DNA from: an uncultured Mesonia sp.
GTDB taxonomy: Bacteria; Bacteroidota; Bacteroidia; Flavobacteriales; Flavobacteriaceae
Length of the DNA: 64,000 nucleotides
Direction of reading: 5' to 3'
NCBI GenBank assembly: GCA_947494545.1
Contig: CANLVH010000005.1
Coordinates: 1-64,000 of the forward strand
This document shows, one piece after another, positions 19,018 through 26,871 of this stretch. The notes beneath the pieces were generated by a model. That model saw only the letters and a list, made by a program, of their open reading frames with translations, did not search any database and was not told the DNA's origin. Within the stretch, counting starts at the first letter, position 1, and each line of letters opens with the position of its first letter. A program made the position numbers and the translations under genes.

Positions 19018-19546
19018 AATATTTATTTTTTAATTTTTCTTGTAATTTTTTCTTTCCGCGATGTACCAAGGTTCTAGACGAAACCGGACTAATGCCTAAA
19101 ATTTCTGCTATTTCTTGGTGATCGTAACCTTCTAACAAAAACAATAAAAGCGGGTATTTATAATTGTCTTTTAGGCTCTCTATCTCTTCTTTTACTTCTT
19201 CTACGCTTATACCCTCTTCTATTTCCCACTGGTTATCTTTTTCTACACTCTCTAGTACTTGCTCATTTATAGTGGTAAAATGCAGTTTTCGCGCTTTTAG
19301 CATATCTATACTCTTGTTAATTACAATACGCTTAAGCCACGCCCCAAATGTTACCTCCCCATTAAATTGGTGCAGCTTTTCAAAAGCTTTAATAAAAGCT
19401 TCTTGCATAGCCTCTTCTGCATCGTGCGAGTTTTTTAAAAACTTTAAGGCCACATAATACATCGCATCACAATATTTCTTATACAAGATTAATTGCGCTT
19501 TACGATTATTATTTTTACACTTCTTAAGTAGTTCTGCTTGTACCAA
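19001..19546 (-). CDS. ECF-type RNA polymerase sigma factor
   Basis: A 181-residue sigma-70 family protein of the ECF group with only regions 2 and 4. Region 2 (about 20-90) contains DAEEAMQEAFIKAFEKLHQF and FGAWLKRIVINKSID. Region 4 (about 120-175) contains LLFLLEGYDHQEIAEILGISPVSSRTLVHRGKKKL with the recognition helix. It heads an operon with an anti-sigma-like protein and an exported protein, suggesting an envelope-stress or surface-sensing circuit. Confidence 0.93.
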   Translation of the reverse strand: MVQAELLKKCKNNNRKAQLILYKKYCDAMYYVALKFLKNSHDAEEAMQEAFIKAFEKLHQFNGEVTFGAWLKRIVINKSIDMLKARKLHFTTINEQVLESVEKDNQWEIEEGISVEEVKEEIESLKDNYKYPLLLFLLEGYDHQEIAEILGISPVSSRTLVHRGKKKLQEKLKNKYYGTGS

Positions 19547-19841
19547 AATGCATTTTAATTGGTGGTTTATTATAAAGACGTTCTAAACTTTGCGGTGTTG
19601 CAAAATTTATTAATTATTTTTAAATTTTTATAGAGGTCAGTAGTTAGTTACTTAACTTTAGGCAGATATATTCTGTATGTCAGATTGAGCGCAGTCGAAA
19701 TCTATTTTAACGGTAAGAAGTTTTCGGCTTTAGAAATCCAAAGGCTAAAACTGACATTTTTAATGACTTTAAACTGCCGATTGTTATATAAATGAATATG
19801 CAACTATATACTGATCTCTAAATTTTTAATTGCTTTTAAGT
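19547..19841. other. Intergenic region between divergent genes
   Basis: This 295-bp gap separates the sigma factor gene from the DUF2911 gene. It carries one degenerate copy of the GAGCG-CAGTCGA repeat at about 19682-19705, a diverged relative of the TCAAATCGAGCGGAGTCGAG elements at 22.5-23.9 kb. I see no gene and no perfect TAnnTTTG box. Confidence 0.5.
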
Positions 19842-20408
19842 ATGCACAAGAAAATAAAGTACACTTTTATAATTTTGGTAGTTCTTATTTTAGGCGGAAT
19901 GTTGGCCTATAACATCTGGAAATCAGACACCAAAACCTACAGTCCGGAAGATACGGTTACCTATCGCAACGAAGATTTATTGGTAGAAGTTTTTTATAAC
20001 CGGCCGTATAAAAAAGGACGGGAAATTTTTGGCGGTTTGGTGCCTTATGATAAAGTGTGGCGAACGGGTGCCAACGAGGCTACTACTTTCGAGACCAATA
20101 GAGATATTATGGTAGACAACTCTTTATTGAAAGCGGGAAAATACACCTTGTGGACAATTCCCAACAAAGAGACTTGGAAAATTATCTTTAATAAAAAAAT
20201 GTATGCCTGGGGAATAGAGCTCTCTACCGAAGAAGCTGCACGCGATTCGGAATTTGATGCTTTAACCTTAGAAATGCCGGTTTTGCAACCCAAAGAAGAA
20301 GTTGAGCAATTTAGTATTTTCTTTACGGAAGAACACGAGCTTAATTATATGCATTTAGCGTGGAGCAAGACTTTGATTAAAATACCTTTTATAGAAGCAG
20401 AAAAATAA
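19842..20408 (+). CDS. DUF2911 protein, membrane-anchored
   Basis: A 188-residue protein with an N-terminal hydrophobic anchor or signal (about 5-25) and a DUF2911 domain (FGGLVPYDKVWRTGANEATTFETN, LKAGKYTLWTIP). The family is common in Bacteroidota and its function is unknown. I start at the ATG of MHKKIKYTF. A TTG four codons upstream is also possible. It contains the 10-mer CTTTACGGAA at 20321. Confidence 0.8.
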   Translation: MHKKIKYTFIILVVLILGGMLAYNIWKSDTKTYSPEDTVTYRNEDLLVEVFYNRPYKKGREIFGGLVPYDKVWRTGANEATTFETNRDIMVDNSLLKAGKYTLWTIPNKETWKIIFNKKMYAWGIELSTEEAARDSEFDALTLEMPVLQPKEEVEQFSIFFTEEHELNYMHLAWSKTLIKIPFIEAEK

Positions 20409-20450
20409 AAAAGCAACAGCCTTAAAAATAATAAGACTATTGCCTTTTAA
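20407..20450 (+). terminator. Possible terminator of the DUF2911 gene
   Basis: AAAAAGCAACAGCCTTA and TAAGACTATTGCCTTTT can pair across a short A-rich loop with several mismatches. It directly follows the stop codon. Confidence 0.4.
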
Positions 20451-20512
20451 TTTTACTCAATAAATAACTTAAACCTACTCGTCTAACAATAAGTTTTAAA
20501 AATAATTTTTCT

Positions 20513-20720
20513 AACGTTTCAAAACAGCACCTTGCAATCTTTTTCCTCAGTATAAGTTTTGGTTTGCGTAAAAAAATCTTGAAGCCTTGGAAAGATTTTA
20601 GCAAATCAAAACTGGTTTTCAGCTATGCTGAAAAATACCTTGGAAAAAGCGCCTTTTCTTTTGTTTCGTTTTCTCTTGTATCCGACGAGCGAAGCGAAAG
20701 GAATACAAAGCAAAGAAAAT
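20513..20720. repeat. Diverged copy of the 22-24 kb repeat core
   Basis: About 200 bp beginning ACGTTTCAAAACAGCAC and ending CAAAGCAAAGAAAATGAAA match the core of the tandem repeat at 22.8-23.6 kb with scattered substitutions. It contains the same short hairpins (TTCAGC/GCTGAA) and the GACGAGCGAAGCG word. A short open frame on the minus strand is probably a by-product. The rest of the 20409-20876 gap has no gene. Confidence 0.8.
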
Positions 20721-20876
20721 GAAAATAAGATATTTTTAAAAAAAGATGTAGGATAATTATAAAACACCATTTTTAATAACAAAAACTTTAGCAAAGTCGA
20801 AAAGGCAAATGCGCTATTATCTTTAAAATTAGAAGCTAAACATTGGGTTTCCTATAAAGTTTAATAAATAATAAAC

Positions 20877-21305
20877 CTACTCGTCTAACAATAAGTTAAG
20901 CGTCACATCTATATTATCTCTTGTAGCGCGAGAAAACGGACAAATTTCATGGGCTTTATTTACCAACTCTTCGCCGGTTTCTATACTATCTACCCCCGGC
21001 AAATAAGAATCTAAAATTACAGAAAGCTGAAAATCACCTTCGTCTGTTTTACCAATACTTACCGATGCAGAAACTTGAAAATCTCCTAATTCTATTTTAT
21101 TTTTTTCGGCAATAGCTTGTAGAGCGCTTCCGTAGCAAGCAGAATAAGCTCCTGCAAAAAGTTGCTCGGGGTTGGTTCCTGAACCGCCGTCGCCATTCAT
21201 TTCTTTTGGCACGCTAAGTTGCATGTCTATTTTATTATCCTCACTTTTTAAAGAACCTACTCTACCACCTTTGGCAGTAACTTTCTCGGTGTAATACGTT
21301 TTCAT
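20877..21305 (-). CDS. Organic hydroperoxide resistance protein (Ohr/OsmC family)
   Basis: A 142-residue Ohr/OsmC thiol peroxidase that reduces organic hydroperoxides. The two catalytic cysteines are in GAYSACYGSAL and ICPFSRATR, with the GGSGTNPEQLFAGAY motif before the first. I chose the internal ATG giving MKTYYTEKVTAKGGRVG, which matches the usual Ohr length of about 140. A longer frame would add 32 atypical residues. It diverges from the meaB gene. Confidence 0.9.
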   Translation of the reverse strand: MKTYYTEKVTAKGGRVGSLKSEDNKIDMQLSVPKEMNGDGGSGTNPEQLFAGAYSACYGSALQAIAEKNKIELGDFQVSASVSIGKTDEGDFQLSVILDSYLPGVDSIETGEELVNKAHEICPFSRATRDNIDVTLNLLLDE

Positions 21306-21378
21306 AAATTGGGTTTTAAATTTTCTTTTGATGTTTGGAATATAACAAGTATAGCGGGCTTTTTCAAAAATGAATTCA

Positions 21379-21386
21379 TAAATTTG
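21379..21386 (+). promoter_or_regulatory. Putative -7 box of the MeaB gene
   Basis: TAAATTTG matches TAnnTTTG and lies 18 bases before the TTG start of the MeaB gene, predicting a leader of only about 10-12 bases. Confidence 0.5.
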
Positions 21387-21404
21387 TGCTAAATAAACCA
21401 AGCT

Positions 21405-22493
21405 TTGAAATCGTCTAAAACTCCTAAAAATTCAGCTCTCCGCGACAGTTCGGGCAAGCAACCGGCAGCCGGCGTAAGTGCAAAAAGTGCAGCTCGCATT
21501 AAAGCTTTACGGAAGAAAAAGCTATCCGGAGAAAAACTGGTAACAGATATTCTCAGCGGTAATAAAACCGCTTTAAGCCAAGCCATTACCCTTATAGAAA
21601 GTGAGCAAGCAAAACACCGCGGTTTGGTAAAAACGCTTATAGAAGGCTGTTTACCACACGCCAACAAATCTATTAGAATAGGCATTACCGGCGTTCCCGG
21701 CGTAGGCAAAAGTACGTTTATAGAAGCTTTTGGCAATTACTTATTGCAAGAAGGCAAAAAAGTAGCCGTATTGGCGGTAGATCCAACCAGCTCTATTTCT
21801 AAAGGAAGCATTTTAGGCGATAAAACCCGCATGGAAAACTTGGTAAAACAAGAAAATGCTTTTATTCGTCCAACAGCTTCCGGTGATTCTTTGGGCGGAG
21901 TAGCAAAAAAAACGCGCGAATCTATCATTTTATGCGAAGCGGCTGGTTTTGATACCATTTTGATAGAAACTGTTGGCGTAGGACAAAGTGAAACCGTTGT
22001 ACACAGTATGACAGATTTCTTTTTGTTATTGAAGTTAGCCGGCGCCGGCGATGAACTGCAAGGCATCAAACGTGGTATTATGGAAATGGCAGACGCCATT
22101 GTAATCAACAAAGCAGATGGCGAGAATAAACCGCCCGCGAGACGAGCAAAAGCAGAATTTAAAAAAGCATTAAACCTTTATCCTGCCAGAGAAAGCGAAT
22201 GGCAACCAAAAGTACGCTTATGCAGTGCGCTGGAGCAAACCGGCATAGAACCTATTTGGAAAATGATACAGAAGTATCAAAAACTTACCCAGCAAAATGC
22301 TTATTTTACAACCAACCGGAAACGCCAGAATAAATTTTGGTTGTTACAAACTATAGACGAGCAATTAAAAAACGAGTTCTATTCTAAACCCGAAATAAAA
22401 ACCGCCTTAGAAGAACAATTGCAAGCCATAGAAAACAGCCAAACCACGCCTTTTGAAGCCGCTGATTTTTTACTGAATTTACGGAAGAAATAA
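21405..22493 (+). CDS. meaB: Methylmalonyl-CoA mutase-associated GTPase MeaB
   Basis: A 362-residue G3E-type P-loop GTPase (MeaB/ArgK/MMAA). It gates cofactor loading and protects methylmalonyl-CoA mutase. Walker A is GVPGVGKST (about 102-110). Mg motifs lie in AVDPTSSISKGSILGDKTRM, the switch region is ETVGVGQSE and the base-specificity motif is NKADG. The start is TTG, preceded by a short basic N-terminal extension (about 30 residues rich in Ser, Lys and Ala). The mutase subunits are not in the window. One 10-mer CTTTACGGAA lies at 21505. Confidence 0.95.
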   Translation: MKSSKTPKNSALRDSSGKQPAAGVSAKSAARIKALRKKKLSGEKLVTDILSGNKTALSQAITLIESEQAKHRGLVKTLIEGCLPHANKSIRIGITGVPGVGKSTFIEAFGNYLLQEGKKVAVLAVDPTSSISKGSILGDKTRMENLVKQENAFIRPTASGDSLGGVAKKTRESIILCEAAGFDTILIETVGVGQSETVVHSMTDFFLLLKLAGAGDELQGIKRGIMEMADAIVINKADGENKPPARRAKAEFKKALNLYPARESEWQPKVRLCSALEQTGIEPIWKMIQKYQKLTQQNAYFTTNRKRQNKFWLLQTIDEQLKNEFYSKPEIKTALEEQLQAIENSQTTPFEAADFLLNLRKK

Positions 22494-23887
22494 ATTCTAA
22501 CTGCTTGCCAAATCGAGAAACCTAATTGTCAAATCGAGCGGAGTCGAGATTCTTTTCTATAACAAAAGCAATTAAATTGAATCCGAGAAGAAATTTCAGT
22601 ACGCTTGTCAAATCGAGCGGAGTCGAGATTTTCTTTAACAAAAATCAATTAGTTTGGATGCGAGAAAATAGAGCGGTTGTGTTTTGTTCGTTTTCTTTTA
22701 AAATTCTAAAATTACCGCATCCCATCCCCAACCCTTCCCTGGGGGAAAGGAGAAAATTTGAACGTTTAAAACAAATAATTACGAGAAAAAACATCGGTAC
22801 GCTTGTCAAATCGAGATTCTATACAATAATTTTGAAAAACGGTATTACTGACGTTTCAAAGCAGCGCTTTGCAATCTTTTTCCCCAGTATAAGTTTTGGT
22901 TTGCGTTAAAAAATCTTGAAGCCTTGGAAAGATTTTAGCAAACCAAAACTGGTTTTCAGCTTTGCTGAAAAATACCTCGGAAAAAGCGTCTTTTCTTTTG
23001 TTTCGTTTTCGCTTGTATCCGACGAGCGAAGCGAGAGGAATACAAAGCAAAGAAAATGAAAAGAGTTAATTTTAAGTGCAATATTCAAATTATTTCAAAC
23101 CAATCTTTTAAAAAAATACGTCAATGATAGCGGAGTCGAGAATTTTCTGTAACAAAAACCAATTAATTTTGAGGCGAGAAAATAGAGCGGTTCTGTTTTA
23201 TCTTTTCTTTAAAGTTTTAGAACCCACTCCTCCCATCCCCAACCCTTCCCTGAGGGAAGGGAGAAAATTTGAACGTTTAAAACAAATAGTTACGAGAAAA
23301 AACTTCGGTACGCTTGTCAAATCGAGATTCTATACAATAATTTTGAAAAACGGTATTACTGACGTTTCAAAGCAACGCTTTGCAATCTTTTTCCCCAGTA
23401 TAAGTTTTGGTTTGCGTTAAAAAATCTTGAAGCCTTGGAAAGATTTTAGCAAACCAAAACTGGTTTTCAGCTTTGCTGAAAAATACCTCGGAAAAAGCGT
23501 CTTTTCTTTTGTTTCGTTTTCGCTTGTATCCGACGAGCGAAGCGAGAGGAATACAAAGCAAAGAAAATGAAAAGAGTTAATTTTAAGTGCAATATTCAAA
23601 TTATTTCAAACCAATCTTTTAAAAAAATACGTCAATGATAGCGGAGTCGAGAATTTTCTGTAACAAAAACCAATTAATTTTGAGGCGAGAAAATAGAGCG
23701 GTTCTGTTTTATCTTTTCTTTAAAGTTTTAGAACCAACTCATCCCATCCCCAACCCTTCCCTGGGGGAAGGGAGAAAATCTTAATCATTTAAAATAAATT
23801 ATTTTGAGAAAAAATTTCGGTACGCTTGTCAAATCGAGCGGAGTCGAGATTTCAAGCCTTCCGACTTCTTCCGTAAAGCCTTAAAAA
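22494..23887. repeat. Repeat block: 511-bp tandem repeat plus short GAGCGGAGTCGAG elements
   Basis: No credible gene lies in this 1.4 kb gap. A 511-bp unit is present about 2.4 times (roughly 22617-23127, 23128-23638 and partial 23639-23860). The first two copies are almost identical over the 22760-23060 core. Each unit holds a CCCTTCCC/GGGAAGGG hairpin, a CAAAGC/GCTTTG hairpin, an AAACCA/TGGTTT hairpin and a TTCAGC/GCTGAA hairpin. Elements reading TGTCAAATCGAGCGGAGTCGAG occur at about 22528, 22606 and 23826, and truncated forms near 22804 and 23315. The open frames repeated on the minus strand look like shadows of the repeat. Confidence 0.85.
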
Positions 23888-24466
23888 CTAATTTTTTTCA
23901 GGAGACGGCTTGGCGTATTTTTGTACCAAAAATTGCTGTAATTTATAAAATAACCAACCAAATAATATACCCACAATTATTCCTGCCAAGACATCACCCG
24001 GATAGTGTTTTCCTAAATAAATTCGGCTATAGCCAACTACCAACGCCCAAAATACCAATCCCGGAAGCGCATATTTGTACCATTTTTTTAAAATACTACC
24101 CAAAAAAAGCGCTACGGCCATAGAGCTGGCAGCGTGTGCCGAATAAAATCCGTTACTGCCGCAATAAGACATAAAAAACCTGCCTTGGGCTATAAAATCT
24201 TCGTTACAGGGTCTGGGTCTGGCAAAATAATCTTTAGATAAATTGGCCAGTTGGTCTGTGCAGGTTATCAAGCCGGCAATTAGCACTAGCGTGATTACAA
24301 CCGCTTGCCATTTATAATTTTTAATTAATAAGTAAAGCAAAAAAGCGTATAGCGGAATTGCCGCAAATTTATGCGTGATAAAGAGCCAGAACCAATCCCA
24401 GGTTTCGGTGCCCAGATTATTTAAATATAAAAAAAGTTCTTGGTCGAGTTCTATAATTTTTTCCAT
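23888..24466 (-). CDS. PAP2-family membrane phosphatase
   Basis: A 192-residue integral membrane protein with the three PAP2 phosphatase motifs: [10 protein letters not shown] (C1), [12 protein letters not shown] (C2, PSGH variant) and [13 protein letters not shown] (C3). Such enzymes dephosphorylate undecaprenyl pyrophosphate or phosphatidic-acid-type lipids. It is paralogous to the protein at 45458-46036, which has the same length and N-terminal plan. It lies 3 bases after the small acidic gene and downstream of the MATE gene, so the three form an operon. Confidence 0.9.
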   Translation of the reverse strand: MEKIIELDQELFLYLNNLGTETWDWFWLFITHKFAAIPLYAFLLYLLIKNYKWQAVVITLVLIAGLITCTDQLANLSKDYFARPRPCNEDFIAQGRFFMSYCGSNGFYSAHAASSMAVALFLGSILKKWYKYALPGLVFWALVVGYSRIYLGKHYPGDVLAGIIVGILFGWLFYKLQQFLVQKYAKPSPEKN

Positions 24467-24469
24467 CTG

Positions 24470-24697
24470 TTAGTCTTGGTATCGTTCTACTTCTCTGTCA
24501 TAAAAACGGGAAGCTTCTTCAATTAGATTTTCAGTTTCCGATTGTAATTCCTTTTCGTCGTTTTTATCAAAATCTTCCAGCCATTCTATTTCGTCATCTT
24601 CTAAATTAATGATGAAGCGTGGAAAATGGGTGTGAATTACAAATATTGCGTTAGGATAATCTGTGTTATCGCCCAATATAAATCGAGGAAATTCCAT
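24470..24697 (-). CDS. Small acidic protein, function unknown
   Basis: A 75-residue acidic protein (NLEDDEIEWLEDFDKNDEKEL) with no signal peptide or membrane segment. The N-terminal half looks beta-rich (FILGDNTDYPNAIFVIHTHFPRFIINL). It is tightly packed between the MATE and PAP2 genes, supporting that it is a real gene. I do not recognise a named family. Confidence 0.65.
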   Translation of the reverse strand: MEFPRFILGDNTDYPNAIFVIHTHFPRFIINLEDDEIEWLEDFDKNDEKELQSETENLIEEASRFYDREVERYQD

Positions 24698-24709
24698 TAA
24701 TTTAAATTT

Positions 24710-26068
24710 TTAGCTAGGCTGAATATGCCCTTGGTTAATTAATTTTTTACTTAAATAATTAAATCTAATATATAACATTATTGCCGAAGCAGACAAGCCG
24801 GCCAATAAACCGTACCAAATGCCCATACTGCCCAGGGCTTCTTCTTTTCCTGTAAAGTAAGAAATAGGAAAACCTATAACCCAATAGGCAATAAAGCAAA
24901 TAAGCGTAGGTATTTTTACGTCTTGCAATCCGCGTAAAGCGCCTAAAATAACAACTTGTAAACCATCGCTAAGCTGAAACAGGGCAGCAATTATAAGCAA
25001 TTGTGCGGCTATATTAATTACTTCTGCATTATCTATATATAAAGTTGGTAAGAAATCTTTAAACAGAATAAAGCCCAAGCCAAATACCAGTTCTATTAGA
25101 AAAACCAATAAAAGCGTAGAAAAAGCGATGTTGCGCAAACTTATATAGTCTTTTTTTCCTTTCTGGTTTCCTACCCGAATGGTGGCGGTAACGCCAATAC
25201 CAACCGCTACCATAAATGTCATAGAAATTAAGTTTAAAGCTACTTGATTGGCGGCTTGCGGATTGGTACCCAAAGTACCGGCCAAAAAAACCGATGCGGT
25301 AAAAATACCAACTTCAAACAACATTTGCAGCGCAGTAGGAAAACCCAAATTAAACATACGTTTAAACACCTTTTTTTGTAAAGATTTTTTCATTAAAACA
25401 AAATAAGGCTGAAATTTTGACTTCGATTTTAAGATAAAATAGATAAACGCCAGCATAAAGAAACGAGAAATTAAAGTGCCAATTGCTGCGCCTTCCAGTT
25501 CTAACCGCGGAAAAAACCACACGCCGTAAATGAGTACATAATTAAAAAAAACATTTACCACATTGGCGGCAATGGTAGCATACATAGCATATTTGGTTTG
25601 CGAAAGTCCGTCGCCAAACTGCTTAAATGCCTGAAAAGCCATTAACGGAATAAGAGAAAATGCCACAATATCTATATAGGGCAACGAAAGGTCTACCACT
25701 TCTTTTGGCTGATCTAAAAAGTATAAAAGTGGCTTTACCGCCCAAACTACACCAAATAAAAATAGACCATTAAGCAAACACATTACCACGCCGTGCTGAA
25801 AATAGGAACGTCCTTTTTTAATTGCCGAAGCGCCATCTGCCTCTGCAACCAATGGCGTAATGGCAAAGCTAAAACCTACCCCAACAGAGAGCGCGATAAA
25901 AATCAAACTGTTTCCCAAAGAAACCGCTGCCAATGGAGCAGCACCTAGTTGGCCTACCATAATATTATCTGCTAAGCCTACCAAAACATGTCCCAATTGC
26001 CCCAACATTACCGGAAAAGCAATGTGCATATTTTTCTTAAATTCTCTGGTATAGGTTTGTAAATTCAA
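24710..26068 (-). CDS. MATE-family efflux transporter
   Basis: A 452-residue protein with twelve predicted membrane segments in two homologous halves. MATE features include LGQLGHVLVGLADNIMVGQLGAAPLA near the N-terminus and PTALQMLFEVGIFTAS at the start of the second half. It should export drugs or toxic organic cations using a Na+ or H+ gradient. The start is TTG, with a TATCTTTG box 16 bases upstream on the minus strand. It is the first gene of a three-gene operon. Confidence 0.93.
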   Translation of the reverse strand: MNLQTYTREFKKNMHIAFPVMLGQLGHVLVGLADNIMVGQLGAAPLAAVSLGNSLIFIALSVGVGFSFAITPLVAEADGASAIKKGRSYFQHGVVMCLLNGLFLFGVVWAVKPLLYFLDQPKEVVDLSLPYIDIVAFSLIPLMAFQAFKQFGDGLSQTKYAMYATIAANVVNVFFNYVLIYGVWFFPRLELEGAAIGTLISRFFMLAFIYFILKSKSKFQPYFVLMKKSLQKKVFKRMFNLGFPTALQMLFEVGIFTASVFLAGTLGTNPQAANQVALNLISMTFMVAVGIGVTATIRVGNQKGKKDYISLRNIAFSTLLLVFLIELVFGLGFILFKDFLPTLYIDNAEVINIAAQLLIIAALFQLSDGLQVVILGALRGLQDVKIPTLICFIAYWVIGFPISYFTGKEEALGSMGIWYGLLAGLSASAIMLYIRFNYLSKKLINQGHIQPS

Positions 26069-26084
26069 GATTATTTTTTTGGCG

Positions 26085-26092
26085 CAAAGATA
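26085..26092 (-). promoter_or_regulatory. Putative -7 box of the MATE operon
   Basis: On the minus strand TATCTTTG matches TAnnTTTG. It ends 16 bases before the TTG start, predicting a very short leader. Confidence 0.5.
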
Positions 26093-26201
26093 TTTTATTT
26101 AGGTGGCAAATAACCATAAAGATAGCAGAAGATTTAAGACTTATTTAATAGGCTTTTCTAAGGCTTTCTATTAACTTTCGGTTTCTAACACTTCTTTATT
26201 T

Positions 26202-26810
26202 ATGAAATTTACCAACAAAGTGATTCCGCCTGAAATAAAACCACAAGTAGAAACCGCTTTGAGCTATTATCCGGAATTAAAAGACACCCATATAATCTTT
26301 AAGTTTAAGAAAAACATTAAAAAATCTACTATGCAAGCCCAACCCTTGTTTAGTAGTTTTTTGAAATCGCGCAAAAACAGAAGTTATATTATTTTAATAA
26401 GCGAGAAATTCCATATTGAAGGAGAAGAGTTTAAAGTAATAGATGTAGCAGATGATATTATGATTGGCTGGATAGGCCACGAATTAGGCCACGTAATAGA
26501 TTACCGCAACCGTGGAACTATTGGAATGCTTATTTTTGGACTAAAATATTTATTTTCCAGCGCTCATATTAAAGAAGTAGAAAGAGCTGCCGACACCTTT
26601 GCCGTGCAACACGGAATGTACCAATATATTTTAGCTACTAAAAATTTTATTCTAAACAATACCAGTATAAGTCCGGAATATAAAGCTAGAATAAAACGCT
26701 TATATATGTCTCCAGAAGAAATAATGGAACTCGTAAACAATTTACCTCCCAAAGAAGTAGAAGAGAAAGTAGCCAAGGAGATTGAAAATGAAGAAAGCTT
26801 AAACCTCTAA
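26202..26810 (+). CDS. HExxH zinc-metallopeptidase-like protein
   Basis: A 202-residue protein with a gluzincin-like site: GHELGHVID (HExxH) at about residues 90-98 and a downstream EVERAADTFAVQHG helix that could give the third ligand, as in M48-type peptidases. A short hydrophobic stretch (GMLIFGLKYLF) lies between them. There is no clear N-terminal signal peptide. It stands alone between divergent and convergent neighbours. The substrate is unknown; peptidase activity is inferred from the motif only. Confidence 0.65.
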   Translation: MKFTNKVIPPEIKPQVETALSYYPELKDTHIIFKFKKNIKKSTMQAQPLFSSFLKSRKNRSYIILISEKFHIEGEEFKVIDVADDIMIGWIGHELGHVIDYRNRGTIGMLIFGLKYLFSSAHIKEVERAADTFAVQHGMYQYILATKNFILNNTSISPEYKARIKRLYMSPEEIMELVNNLPPKEVEEKVAKEIENEESLNL

Positions 26811-26871
26811 CAAATAGATATAAAGTTTGCATATCGAGCAAAAATTTACACATCTATTTCACTTTGAACTC

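Noticed and set aside
22856..23599. Short minus-strand open frames, identical in both repeat units
   Set aside because: They sit wholly inside the 511-bp repeat, occur in overlapping frames, lack start and promoter signals, and have low-complexity composition. They are shadows of a structured repeat.
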